A stretch of DNA of 64,000 nt from Acanthosoma haemorrhoidale (GCA_930367205.1 OV884009.1:39813841-39877840); one strand, 5' to 3'; positions 45,385 through 57,799 are shown, numbered from the stretch's first letter. The notes: generated from the sequence alone by a model not told the origin. Made by a program: numbers and translations.

Positions 45385-48075
45385 GTGGATCCTTCCGACT
45401 CCTTATCCATTCTCCTTTGGAATGCGAATGGTGTTCGCACCCACACTAACGAACTGACAGCACTACTCCATGACAAAAACATCGATGTAGCTCTTATTAC
45501 TGAAACAAGACTTACAAGTAAACGACCATTTACCGTTCGACAGTACCAGACTTATCGAACTGATCACCCAGATGGAAGAGCTCATGCAGGTACCGCTGTC
45601 ATTGTCCATAACTCCATATCCCATCACATAGTTCCTTTGGTAGCACATGATTTCCTTCAATCCACTGCAGTGTCAATCACCACCCTCACTTTTCCCCTTA
45701 CTCTAGCATCAGTGTACTGCCCTCCCAATAAATCCATTCCCGATTCCCAATTCATCTCCTTTCTAGACTCCATCGGGCATCGTTTCCTTGTGGGTGGGGA
45801 CTTTAACGCAAAGCACCAACACTGGGGCTCAAGATCCACTAATACACGAGGACGTGCTTTGCTGTCTGCACTCACACGGAGACATTGCTCCACTATCTCT
45901 CCTGACACAGCCACCTATTGGCCATCAGATCCCAACCGAAATCCAGATCTCCTTGACTTTTTCTTCTACAATAGTTTAGGAACACTAAACTATTCACTCA
46001 AGCGCCTCGATGACCTCTCATCTGATCATAGTCCTTTATTATTAACCATTTCCCTTAGACCAATTCACAAACTGCCTCCTCCTTCATTTATTAGGGGCCC
46101 AGTTGATTGGGACCACTTCCGTCAGCTTCTTACAGAGTCCGTAAACCTCAAATTATCCCTGAAAACATCCCAAGACCTAGACGATGCAGTGCATTCTTTC
46201 ACTACTCTGGTCCAGAGGTCGGCTTGGGAGGCATCGTCACCCCATCGTCACCCAAGAATCCACAATCATAATCGTTTACCTCAGCATCTCAAAGATCTAA
46301 TCAAATCCAAACGCCGCTCTAGAACAGTGTGGCAAAGATCCCGGCATCCTGCTGATCGCCGCTCGTACAATCAGTACTGCCGATTGGTAAAGCGGCGATT
46401 GGCATCCTTCTGTTCTGATTCTTTCAATTCCTACCTCTCCTCTCTGTCTACCAGGGATAACTCCTTGTGGAATGTAACCAAAAAAATCCTAAAGTATCAA
46501 CCTGTTTCACATCCACTCCGTCGTGATGATGGGTCCTGGGCGGCCTCGGATGGGGATAGGTCGGAGGAATTTGCTCTGCATCTTACCCATACTTTCACAC
46601 CTCACCTTTCTCATCAAAGCCATACTCACAGCAAAACTGTGGAAGATTTCCTCACTTCACCTATTCCTCTCTCTCTTCCACCAAAAGCCGTTAATCCCTC
46701 TGAGGTCAAATACTTTCTGAAAAACTTACCTTACAGAACATCCCCTGGATATGATCTCCTAACTCCTCAAATTCTCAAACAACTTTCTCCTAAAGCCATA
46801 ATCTTCCTAACCTATATATATAATTGCATTATCCGAACGACGCACTTTCCTCTCCTCTGGAAAAATTGCATTATTGTCCTATTCACCAAACCCGGTAAAC
46901 CACCCAATGACACCTCATCTTATCGTCCAATTAGCCTACTCCCTATCCTCTCAAAAATATTTAAGAAACTCCTACTAAAACGTCTACTTCCAATTGTTGA
47001 ATCCAAAAACCTTTTTCCCACACACCAGTTTGGTTTCCGCCAACGACATTCCACTGCTCAACAAGGCCTTCGCGTTGTTGATCACGTCTCCTCAGCCCTT
47101 GAAACCAAAAAGTATTGCACTGCTGCCTTTCTCGATATAGCTCAAGCTTTTGACAGGGTTTGGCACGCAGGTTTGCTCTACAAGCTCAAAAGACATTTAC
47201 CACAGACCCTTTTCCTAACCCTACAGTCCTACCTTTCAAACCGCTTCTTCCAAGTCCACTGTGGCTTAGAATACTCTAACTACTATCCCATAAATGCAGG
47301 AGTTCCACAAAGCAGTGTCCTAGGCCCCATCCTCTATAACCTATACACCGCTGATGTCCCCTCTACTTCCAACACCTTCTTGGCCACATTTGCAGATGAC
47401 ACTGCAGTCTTGTCATCCCACCCAGACCCCGACATAGCATCCCATAACCTTCAAAAACACCTTAACGAGATCGAGTATTGGTGCAATCAATGGCGGATCA
47501 AAGTTAATGAAGCAAAATGCTCCCACATTACCTTCACCCTTTGTCGCAAGACTTGTCCATTAGTTTATTTTAATTCTATTCCTCTCCCAGTAACCGAGAC
47601 AGTACGGTACTGAGGCTTCCATCTCGACAAACGACTGACCTGGAACCCACATACGAGACTAAAAAGACAAGAACTAAACAGACGCTTTGGACAACTGTAC
47701 ACACTACTTCAAAGGACATCCCATCTCTCAATAGAAAATAAACTACTAATCTACAAAGTTATACTTAAACCAATCTGGACATACGGAATAGAGCTATGGG
47801 GGACAGCAAAAAAGTCGAACATCAAGCGTATCCAATCCTTTCAATCCAAAGTCCTGAGAACAATAGTAAATGCCCCTTATTGTGTCAGCAACAAAACCCT
47901 TCATAACGACCTTAATATACCCTACATTCTAGAACTCATCCCTTCCAAGTTTATGAAATCCCACAGTAGCCTTTCCAACCACCCTAATCCTGTAGCACAG
48001 TCTTTGCACTGCGCCACTCATCCCTATAATCCTCCTCGGAGACTGAAACGGCAGTGGCCTCGTGACCTGCTATAA
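45385..48075 (+). pseudogene. LINE ORF2 (AP endonuclease, reverse transcriptase), one in-frame stop
   Basis: An 897-codon frame from GTG at 45385 to TAA at 48073-48075, interrupted only by TGA at 47611-47613 (codon 743). Copies A and B have a leucine codon, TTA, at that site. N-terminal AP endonuclease: N13 in LWNANG, E40 in ITET, D139 and N141 in GGDFNAKH, and D214-H215 in SSDHSPL. RT domain: PISLLPILSKIFKKLL, HQFGFRQRHST, D584 in FLDIAQAFDRVW, motif B GVPQSSVLGP (639-648) and the FADD box at 669-672. Motif B has Ser643 where the family and copy B have Gly (GVPQGS), probably damaging. The post-RT region ends PPRRLKRQWPRDLL. It would nick target DNA and copy the LINE RNA there. It starts directly after the ORF1 stop; GTG is probably a degenerated start. 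Confidence 0.92.
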
Positions 48076-48252
48076 TCGCGTGACAGTGGGAGTCCTGGCA
48101 ATGGCCAGTTTCTCCAATCATGTCCTATTGTATGAATGAGTGAGTGAATGATGACTGTAAATATGGTATGAATGAGATCATTTATCTGTATTATTATTGC
48201 CTTATAAAAGGCAGATTGTAATTATTGCACAATAAAGTTATAATAATAAAAA
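48076..48252 (+). other. LINE copy F 3' UTR and poly(A) signal
   Basis: It contains the TGAATGAGTGAGTGAATGA tract, a TTATTATTGCCTTATAAAAG segment and AATAAA at 48231-48236, followed by the tail. Compared with copies C, D, E and H, about 150 bp is missing between CCAATCATGTCCT (ending about 48126) and TGTATGAATGAG. Confidence 0.85.
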
Positions 48253-48264
48253 AATTATTACCAG
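48253..48264. repeat. Right target-site duplication of LINE copy F
   Basis: AATTATTACCAG, identical to 44699-44710, directly after the A-rich tail. Confidence 0.8.
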
Positions 48265-49789
48265 AGATACGATTTGACTTACAGCAGACATCTTTATGAT
48301 TGCATAATTTGTCACTTGGCAAGTTTTTCAATGAAACAATTCTTTACATTTTCACACACAACGTTGTATGTTGTAAGGAACTCACGTTAATAATAAACAT
48401 TAAAAATAAACTATTACACAAAATTAGAATAAACTACTACACTACTACTCGCTCTTGCTTTCTTAAGCAGCTGGCTCAGGGGCTCTATCAATTTCTATCT
48501 CTTTCATTACAAGGAACACCCCTCCCCTCCTAGTACCTGGAAAGATCTCTTCAGGGATAACCCCAGTACCACATAAGTGTAACAAATCCCCCCCCCCACT
48601 TAATGACAGCATGTTATTTATTGTAAGCAGGATTTGAAGACATGTATGAGCTGCTACGGCCTTAAACATACATTTTTTTATAGGTGGTGGTATCATCGTA
48701 CCTATACAGAATTACTCCTGGCAATTTTTGCTCGTATTCGAAAAACTTAACTCTCAGCCAGGAAACAGTATCCCCATGTTTTCATTTTTTTTTTTTTTTT
48801 TTCATATTTATTTATAATAATTGGTGCTTGGATCTGAGAGGCCAACAATGTCTGAGTAAGCTCATCCACAACGTATCGTTCGTTTTCTGGATCTTTCCTC
48901 TTTGTCCGTGCGCTCTGAAAAATTTCCTTCGAGTCATTCATTCATTTCTGGGCTATTTTTAGTCTTTTGTACATCAGAATGTATAGTCACGCTCCATGTA
49001 CCAGTGGTCTGACACAAGAAATTTCTACCCTACTAATTCTAAGTATTTTCCACTGTATACATCAGAATCGCTGTTACATGCGGGTGTCCATTTTGAGCCC
49101 CACTAGTGTCTGAAAACAATTAGAATAATCGCTTATTTGTCTGAAACAATAAATCTTTTGGTTTGGCTTTCGCCAGAAGACAAAGCACTGCCCACACGTT
49201 TCTCGAATAATGGGGTGATATGAGCAAACATCGCCAACAGCAGTAATACTTTTAGGCAAGAGGGAAATTTATTTTAATACTACTGTGCCAATTTCCGCAC
49301 TTTCCATTTTACCATTTAGCTCGTCCCCCACCAGTAGCAGTATGCATTATTTTTCCACTCATAACTAGTGAGCTTTATTTATATACATCTTTGTTCCCAT
49401 TATGGCTTGAATGCTATACATGAATAAAACATATAACATGATAATTACACAGAACAGAATGGGGAATGGTCATTAAGTGACACCCCTAGCTAATATATAT
49501 TCGTAACAATACCCTTCATGTTGAAATTTAGTTAATTACAACTTTTTAAGTTAGCTATGATGTAAGACCTTTTTAAATGTAAAAATAATAAAAATCAAAT
49601 ATGATGATGTTAAAAAAAAATTATATAGCAGAAAAAAAATGTGTAACACGAACTCTTCTCTATCTTTACATACATTATATTTTACAGCAGAATGTCTTGT
49701 AGTAGTCTTTAATTCAATCTTCTACATAACGACGTAGTTTCGATGCTATATTTGATTGATCCTTCAACTTATTGCAATTTAAGGCGGTA
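48265..49789. other. Non-coding stretch containing the second 108-bp repeat
   Basis: Apart from 49133-49240, there is an 18-T run at 48785-48802 and short C runs at about 48590. Open frames of 60-92 codons overlap the T run or the repeat and show no motif. No host gene is seen. Confidence 0.5.
49133..49240 (+). repeat. 108-bp repeat, copy 2 (98% identical to 44416-44523)
   Basis: It differs from copy 1 only at two positions (C to T inside the first stem, C to A near the end). The stem change turns a C-G pair into U-G, so the AAAUC-UUUU-GGUUU stem can still form. Similarity stops abruptly at both ends. Confidence 0.8.
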
Positions 49790-50500
49790 CTTCATGAATT
49801 AAACTTTTCTCGATTAGTAAGTCCTTGTGAAGTTGTTTGTTTCTGACAAGGGAGAATTCACAGCAATTCTTAGAAATTTATTTTGGAAATTTTTTAGTCT
49901 TAAAAGCTTTCAACTGCAGCCAGAGCTACAGTTTCATTGGTGAGAGTTAACTCCGGAGGATTTAAAGGGCAGCGCAAGGTGAACATTTATGCTACACATT
50001 TGTGTGAGTTGAGAATAATTTTCCACTTGGTAAGATACCCTTCCAGATCTTCCAGGCTGGTCTGCAGCATATTACGTACCATGACTGTCATCATGTTGAT
50101 ACAACACCTTGAAGTTATCAGCGAACATAGCTGTTGATATTGTGGGTGAATGAATAATATAATTCAAATGAAAGTTAAAAAGAAGTGGTAACAGAATAGA
50201 ACCCTGTGGAGTACCAACATTAATACACCTGCTTGAAGAGAAATTGTTATTTAATCGTACGGAAAAGTTTCATTCTTTGAAAAATTACTTCAGTATTTTA
50301 AAAAGGAACATAGCTTTCTTTTTAATTTGTATATAAAACCAGACTTTGTCACACGCTTGCTGGAAGTAAAGAAATATTCCAATGGTGTGTTTCAAGTCGA
50401 AAGCGTGCACAATGTATTAGATAAGTCTTCATAATCGGCATAAGGTTGGCTGCTTGTGCTGCAAACCGAATTGGAAATGAGAAATGATGCAATTATCATG
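49790..50500 (-). pseudogene. Reverse-transcriptase relic of a second jockey-type LINE
   Basis: Read from high to low coordinates on the minus strand with several frameshifts: an HQFGF-like block near 50480, FQQACDKVWF (for AFDKVW) near 50365, a readable run VRLNNNFSSSRC then NVGTPQGSILLPLLFN (about 50258-50180), the catalytic box as MFADNFKVLYQ near 50120 (second Asp replaced by Asn), a DLEGYLTKWKIILNSHKC block near 50000, and NKFLRIAVNSPLSETN near 49850, which matches the post-RT region of jockey-like elements. It is distinct in sequence from the main LINE of this window. No tail or target duplication was identified. It is inactive. Confidence 0.8.
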
Positions 50501-50787
50501 AAAAAAACGAGGAGAGCCACTTTTTTATCATTGATTCCAGCAACTTGGTTTACCTAGTATTGGTTATTACCTAGAACTGGTAATAAGCCTATTTGTAAAA
50601 TAACCCTGGATATTAGCAAATTCAAGGTTTGGAAGAGCATTGGTTAACCCCTGCTTAGGCTTAGGGATTTGGCTTGTTACCCGAATCCAGAAAGGGGTTT
50701 GGTCAAGCTCAAGATGCAGGGGATAGTTTAAGAGCAGTTGCCTCAGCAAGCAACCAAACCTTCTTGTTTATACACAGTGCCATCTAA

Positions 50788-51063
50788 ATGTATTGTGTTG
50801 AAGTGAATTATAATATCAAATACCAAAAACTACGTTCGTTTAACGAATGGATTAAAAGCATAACGGATGTTCAGATTTGTTTCATTGAAAATAAAAATAT
50901 ATTTGAATTCGGCCAACAAATAAAATTGAATCACCAAATGGCATTGTATCAAGTCCTTGGGAAAGAAACTATACACAAAATCCAGCTACGTGGGACCCAA
51001 TCCCGTGATTTTGATGTTCTTGAGGAAGAGAATATTCCGAATCATTTTCACTATAATTTTTAG
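50788..51063 (+). CDS. Unrecognised 91-codon ORF
   Basis: Starts MYCVEVNYNIKYQKL and ends EEENIPNHFHYNF. Unlike most short frames in the window its composition is mixed and soluble, with balanced charged residues and no low-complexity run, so it could be a small gene or a piece of a transposon. There is no recognisable domain, promoter or poly(A) signal nearby, and the context of the ATG is not informative. It may be chance. Confidence 0.22.
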   Translation: MYCVEVNYNIKYQKLRSFNEWIKSITDVQICFIENKNIFEFGQQIKLNHQMALYQVLGKETIHKIQLRGTQSRDFDVLEEENIPNHFHYNF

Positions 51064-51999
51064 GGCTTGTGGTACTCGTAGCTAGAGGGAAAACTTTCAA
51101 GGATATACTTCCCTAATCCTTTCATTGGAAAGATCGTCACTCGTGTGTGTTAGCCCACAAATCCCCCTACTGGATATTGGAGAGGCCACGTGTTTGTGAT
51201 CCCATCCTGGAATTAGTGTATTTTTATAAATGTAAAAAGTTGGAATATATTTTGTAATTAAAAACATCGTAAACATAAACAAAACTTAAAAATGGCCATT
51301 CCAATCGTTCAAATAATTTTTTTATTATAATTAAAGGACGTAAAAATGTATACATATCTCTATCTACATACACGTGAAAGTAATTAAACGTACTCTTAGT
51401 GGCAGTTGATGAGCTGATGGCATGACAAAAAAAAGATTAATTACATGCTAATTATCAAATAAATAATTGTCTATCAATTTCAATAAGGTTTTCCATTTAT
51501 AGATCTTGAAACAAAATATACTGATGAAGTCCTTTATAGTAATATTTAAATTAAAGCATAAGAAAATCATTGAAATTGTGCTCATAACTTTAACCTAACC
51601 TGTATTTTACGTAGAGGCTATCTATTTTGCACAGTAGCTCTATTCAATGCCCCAATCATGCTAAAAACAAAAAAAAATTTGGGGATAGTAAAGGGTCATT
51701 AATTACAGAAAAGAAAAGCATATAGAGTATAATCCTTTTAAGTCGTAATGCCAAGGGACCAAGGGTTTCTTATACATTATCAAGACTTACCTGATAAATA
51801 GCGAGATTACGAATTATTGAGGGTTGCAAAAAGAGGAAATTCAAGATTAACAGGATTGTCAGTTTTTATTAAATTTCTATCTATGTAGAATAGAAAATAA
51901 AAGTCAACTACTAAAAAAACTAAAATATGTAAAAACCTAGTAATTCATCAGTGTCAGTTCGTCACTAGGGGGGGGATAGTTACCCTAACCATGGTGATG

Positions 52000-52205
52000 A
52001 AGTAAGGGTTGACTTACTATCTGACTCCATATTTCATAGGTATGTGCCCCGACAATGCATTATGTTCAGGAGAAGAGGTATAGGAGAGGTAGTGTAGGTA
52101 TTTATGTGGTCTTGGAATGAACACGAATTCCCACTCGGTATCTGAGGGTAGGCGAAAACCGTCCGGACCCCAAAGGCGAGTGTGAACCGGAGAGATGCAG
52201 ACTGA
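52000..52205 (-). repeat. Dispersed, protein-like repeat, copy 2 (partner at 42.3 kb)
   Basis: On the minus strand it lies in an 88-codon open frame (52283-52017) that includes SPVHTRLWGPDGFRLPSD, then TEWEFVFIPRPHKYLHYLSY and SSPEHNALSGHIP. The 42.3-kb copy conserves this reading despite stops. The frame has an ATG at 52283 and is not obviously truncated at that end. I recognise no domain. It is probably a coding repeat or transposon fragment. Confidence 0.55.
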
Positions 52206-55200
52206 ATTGCCGTGAGAGACACTACGTGGTAAAGTTTGTGGGGTCACGGCAACCGTTGTCCGCGAGGGAGAGGTCTCTCCCAAGGAGCTGCTAGTTTTAG
52301 CGAGACGAAGGCAGAGAATCCCACTAGGAGAGTTTGGGGTCTGACAAGGCCGGACTAAAACATAGCGAGGTTAGGAAGAGAGATCCAGAGGTTTTCATAA
52401 ATGAGAAGGCAAAGTCTTGAAACATCAGTACAGCTGTAAATACACCAGTTAGAGAGCCGTTGTTAAAATGATTTACAGGCCAAAAGCCGGCCCTACTTAT
52501 ACTTCCTTCAAATGTTACTTCCCTTAGTGAAAGGCACCCATCAATCCCAAATAATTTTTCCCACATCCCATTTTTATAAGTTTGAGAGCTATGAAAAAAA
52601 AAAAAAAGATAGTAGCCCATGATCTAAGGCGTTATTCTGGCCAATGATACCGCAGTTGTGGTGGCGCTTTGTTCTCGGCAGTGACCCAGGCCTCGGTATG
52701 GGTCGTTTGCTACCTGCTCTACCTGTTCAGCCTTTAACTAGTTTTTTGCAGCTGCGTCTTTTATTGTTTACAATATTTACACTGGTATGACTTATGGTTT
52801 GGTAATGTTATTTACATTTGTTTAAATTAATTTACAGCATATTATAACCAATTTACAATATATATACAATAGAGTATAGGGTGATTTATTTTATGTAGTT
52901 AGCGGTCGCTAAGGGTGATTTATCTTATGTAGTTAGTGGTTGCTACAATGAGTAAAAAAAAATACCCCAAGAGGAAAATAAAACAGTTTCTGACGGAGGC
53001 ATTGATTATTCAGAGTCACAATAGCAGAGAAAACATATTCATTTACATCATTTTTGGTCATAAAATCACTTTCGCAACCTCAAATGAAACATTTGGGAAG
53101 TCCGCTCTGTCAAGTTTTTATTTTATAACCTTTTATAATATAATTTTTACTTATGGGTACGCTTGGAACTCATCGTGAAATCACACTGAACTGAAGTAAA
53201 AATAAATAAAGGATATCGAATCCAATGTAAACAGAAAAAAATACGTAAACAACCCTGAATTGAAGAGTGGGTAGAAGTTTTTTTTCCGATTAAAATTGAT
53301 TGTCAATAGAGACTTACTAATTATAAGACGTTGAAGTGATCTTGGGTATGGAAATCATTAAGAATTACCAAGGGGACCGAAACGCATTATTTTTTTTTCA
53401 GGAATAACAGCGATTTTTCCAGCGTTAATTACGAATAAACGGGATTAATAATATATAACCTATTTTAGACACTTAGCGTGGTAAAATTAAGAAACGTCGT
53501 GTTCGGAGCTTCACAACACACTTGACTTGACTTTTTCTACGTGTTACAGCAATCATCTGAAACCACCTAGTGTCGCTCTTGACGATTATTGTACCTTGAA
53601 ATAAAGCTACCTAGCCATAAAACGACCGACGGCCTTCTTCTGTCCTTTTTTTTTTTCTTGTTAAAAAGCTTCTTGGTTATGGATTTACCGCCGCCATAAG
53701 AGCTTTTCCACCGACATCTCTCGTAAAGGTGAAGAAAAAAACTTCCTTAGCCAACCCAAGTTCTGGGAAAGAAGTCAAACCAATTTCCTTGGTCGTTGGA
53801 GAGAAGATTCCCCTCGGTTCGTACCTAATTTCAAATTATATTCCCTGCCTCAACCCCTACGAAGCCCTCATAATATAATCTCCACCATTAGCCTAAATTC
53901 TTGCTACGTGGTAGGGTGGGGGGTGGATTTTATCAAAGAGAAGCAACCACGCCCCGGGCTACGCTGCATATCTTCTGCCTAATATATTATAACATAAATT
54001 ATATGAAAAACATTTTAACTTTAAAGAAGTTACGTGATTATTTCCCGGAATTTCTTTCTCCATTTCTTATATTTAAAAAAACAACTTTATTAAAGATGTA
54101 AAGAAAATTTACATTCCAAGGTGTTGAAGCTTAAAAAGTGACACTTAAATATGTATATTTGCACTGTGGGTCATCCATCAAGCTTTAGTTTCTTCACTAA
54201 TATTTTATTTAGAAAATATCCTTTCTCGATATTTTTTGCTGGGTCGATAACAGTTGAGGTCTTGCCTGCTCATGCATTAAGGACTAAAACTAACCTTAAT
54301 TCTAAAATAAAATCTGTTTATAAATTAATAAAAAAATAATTTTTTAAATAATAAGATATTCATTTCACCACGCTCATTCATTCAATGAGCTCTAAACAGG
54401 ATTGTTTGGTTATTATATATTGCAAACGAATGAGCAGTGGGAACTAACATTAGGGTGTTGACTTTAATTGCATTATTGTTATTATATGTTCGGTACAGTT
54501 ACGCATTAGTATACATTTACTTAGGGTATTTTAGGTATTTATGAGTTATAAGTAATTGCGAATTACTGTTTATGTATTTCTGTAGTTATTTTATTACTTT
54601 TGTCTAGATAGTTCTTGTTTTGTTCCCTTCATATTCTTTTTGTTCACATTTTTTATTTTTATCTCTTGAAGAACTTGTGTCTGTTAGACGTTTATACACA
54701 ATTTTTATTATATATTTTCGTATTTTATTTCATTTTTTTAAATTCATTTCTCTACACATTTTCAATTTTAGGGACTGATATTGTCACAGAAACTATCTCA
54801 TGTGAAGTAAATGTTTTCTCTTAAAGGACACAGTCCCAGGATAATAAACATATATTTTTATTATTACGGATTTGAACACTTCTTTAGAAAATTCTGCTAC
54901 CTAAACTGTTGGTCAATTATTATTACTATAAGAAACAGAAAATTACGATGCTAATGACCGGTAGACCAACTAGTTAAGCATCTAAATTGCCTACCTCTAC
55001 TAAAATAACTCATGAACTCTTAAGGGTCAATAATTGTGTGAAAGGTCAAAATAAATGATAAATGTGAAATACAAAGCGTGAATACAAGGAGAGCACATGA
55101 CTTGAGTATGGTAGCATGTTACCTCCCTGAATCCTGAGAGGTCCCTTTGACAAGATCTGAAGGTAAGTACAAATAGCTCTGATCAAATTTAATTGACACG

Positions 55201-55561
55201 AGAGAATACTTCTTATATTGCAAGGGAATTTTCGCCTGGCAAATTCATCCTTATGTGAATTCAGATTTCGTTTTTTTTTTTTATTATTTTATTCCATCTC
55301 AGCTAATCTTGTCTTAGATGTGATATATTTGGTGAAAATGTACAGACCAGTCATAAGAATCCATACCTATTATAATTACAATTATTATCGGGGCTCAATC
55401 ATTTGAGCTACTCTGTCATGAATAATTACCTCCTCAGTATAAATATGTATTACACAGTTTCTGTTTGCATACAATGCCTTAATGTGCGAACTATCTTTTG
55501 GGAAATTAACTTAAGGGTCACATCAGTCTTTTCAAGAATTCGCCTAAGAAGTATTCGTATT

Positions 55562-55640
55562 GGGAAGGCTGTGGTAGCTAAGTTGGTCTCCGATTAGATA
55601 TTGGGGTAATCCCTAGTTCAAGTCCCGAACTTGCCCTTTA
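55562..55640 (+). repeat. tRNA-like / SINE-like element
   Basis: A-box TAGCTAAGTTGG (55575-55586, a consensus match) and a B-box-like AGTTCAAGTCC (55615-55625) lie about 40 bp apart, as in a tRNA-type Pol III promoter. Acceptor and T stems do not form well when positions are fixed by the boxes, so a functional tRNA is unlikely. A T run follows at 55640. It is a tRNA-derived SINE head or pseudogene. Confidence 0.5.
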
Positions 55641-56694
55641 TTTTTTCTTTGAATGTTAGTTATTAATGATCATACTTATAATAAGTCTCGATTTCTCACA
55701 TTAGGCACCTATATTTTTTTATAGTTATTAGTGACCTATATCAACATTTCACCTGAATAATTATCATAGTAATTATGCGCTGTATCGTTATATACGACAC
55801 TGTGCATTGCTTTCATAGCAATATTATAGTGTTTACAATTATTCATTATATGACGACCAATTTTGAAAAATAAAAAAGTAAGCAGGGTTTGGCAGTAAAT
55901 TAAACCATGATGGCGGTTAATGTCAAACTACGTAAAGATGACATTAGTTAGCGAATAATAGTCCCAGGGTTGTTGTGAACTTTAATAATCCCTGGAGTGA
56001 ATAGGCCGCCACCAAAGCCGGTTTGCATAAAGGCAGCCTGGAGTGACTGCTGATTTTTTCCACCCCAAGAATTTCTTCCACTTTGATGAGCACCCAAGTC
56101 CCACGTTAATAGGGCGTTTGCTGCATTCTGTCCTGCTAAGCAAGCGTGTCTCCTACCAAGGCTCTTTTCGAATAAATTTATTCAATGTATAGGTGTATGA
56201 AATTAATATTAGTAGTAAGTATACAGTAATTTTGAATATGAAACTCTCGGGTTATTTATATTGACATATGTAAATATACGAGGCTAGTCGTCATTGAATA
56301 GTTTTTGATCCTACAGATGGCTTGGGTTCAACAGGGGATGTAGTTATGTAAATACATATATAAGTACAAACACACGCTCATATAGAGTGAAAGTACATTC
56401 ATTATAATTAATAGTTTGATAGATAATATTTCAACTAGTATTATGTCAGAGTTCTTTTCGTTTTTAGTGCATAATTTTGATTTCTAATAATTTAAATTTA
56501 AGTTTATTAGATATCTAATATAAACTATAATAACATGCAACATTCTCCTATATTGGGAGATGGATTGGTTTTGTCACCCCTGGTGGCTTCTTCTATTGCC
56601 CGTTGTCAAACGTGTGGTATCTCTTCGAATCACTGCATCTATTCAAATCATTTTAACCAAAACTCACTCTTTCAACCTATTAAAAAAAAAATTT

Positions 56695-57435
56695 ACAATT
56701 GACGGTTTGGAAAACCATACAGACTGCTTCAGAGAACCTACCACCTTTCAATAGAAAATAAATTACTACAATTATAATTACAAAGTTATACCTCAGCCAA
56801 TCTGGACAAACGGATACCAATGGGGGACTGCAAAAAAGTCGAATATCAAGCGTATCCAATCCTTTCAAATAGTCCTGAGAAAAATAGTTAGTATCCCTTA
56901 TTACGCCAGCAACATAATCTTTCATAGCGATCGTAATATACCCTAAATTCTAGAAACTTATCCTTTCCAAGTTCATGAAATTCCATCGAAACCTATCCAA
57001 CCACCCTAATTCTCTAGCACAGTCATTTCCCTGTGCCACAAATCCCTATAATCCTCCTCAGAGACTAAAGCGGCAGTGGTCTTGCAACCTGCTATAAATA
57101 CGTGACAGTGGGAGTCCTGGCAATGGCCAGTTTCTCCACTCGTGTATCTCGCCCTTTTGGTCTGCTTCCACAGGATCGTGTGCGGTTACGTGACTGATGG
57201 AGGAGTGTGTGAGACTTACAAAGAATCCGCTCTTTCGGTCACATGCGAGGAAGGATGAAAAAAGGAATATTATGGATTTGGGAGGTCTCTGGAATGTTGG
57301 TTGTAAATACTGTATGCATGAGCAATTGAATGAAGAATTGTAAATTTGGTATGAATTAGAACATGGATAACAATTATTTTTTGCGCATAAGGCATAATAT
57401 AAGGCCATAAGACAGATCACAACAAAGAATTAAAA
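56695..57435 (+). mobile_element. LINE copy G, 5'-truncated
   Basis: Plus-strand copy of the main LINE, from the post-RT part of ORF2 (match to about 47680 onwards: 'acggtttggaaaaccatacagac') through the C-terminus and a complete 3' UTR, including the segment copy F lacks, to a degenerate CAACAAAGAATTAAAA end. Many indels break the frame. A simple AT repeat follows at 57437-57450. Confidence 0.82.
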
Positions 57436-57799
57436 TATATATATATATATTCACAATATGTATACCTACATATTTTTTTAGATAATATGTAACGGTTAGT
57501 GATACCTTGAGCAATTATTCGGTCGCAATGAAGGAATGCCCAAAGTTACTCCATGTAATTTTTTTACGGAAGTTTCTTAAATGCAAATTGAATATTAAAA
57601 TGGCTGTGATAAAAAAAAACTCATTTGATTAGAAATATTTCATTTTATCTGTTGCAGTAACTCGGTCACTGAAAATTGACTTTTCAAAAATAAATCGTTA
57701 AAATATTGAAGAACAGTCCACAAATCACGTTATAAGTTATGAAAAAAATAGACTCAAGAGTAATAACTGACACAGCAAACGGCTCAGTTACTGCTTGAC

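Larger units (their letters stand above)
44711..48252 (+). mobile_element. LINE copy F (jockey/BS/X-element type), longest copy
   Basis: A 3,542-bp non-LTR retrotransposon copy bounded by 12-bp direct repeats. It contains the C-terminal half of ORF1, a nearly complete ORF2, a 3' UTR and an AATAAA followed by a short TAATAAT/A-rich tail. It is 5'-truncated inside ORF1, so it has no promoter of its own. ORF2 has one in-frame TGA. At least ten other pieces of the family are in this window. The 3' UTR lacks about 150 bp, after 48126, that other copies share. Confidence 0.93.
50501..56694. other. AT-rich stretch, repeats and weak open frames only
   Basis: It contains the ORF at 50788, the protein-like repeat at 52.0 kb and a tRNA-like element at 55.6 kb (annotated separately). 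A stop-free plus-strand frame without a start runs from about 53666 to 53983 (105 codons, including FWERSQTNFLGRWRED). In sequence of this size such a gap is expected a few times by chance, so it is not called a gene. No host exon with convincing splice sites was found. Confidence 0.45.

Noticed and set aside
53666..53983. 105-codon stop-free frame on the plus strand
   Set aside because: No start codon, domain or clear splice sites; gaps of this length are expected a few times by chance in a window of this size and composition.
53901..54101. Small plus-strand ORF starting MLRGRVGGG
   Set aside because: Out of frame with the longer open stretch there and without supporting signals.
55562..55640. 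Functional tRNA gene
   Set aside because: A and B boxes are present but the acceptor and T stems do not form at the positions they require.
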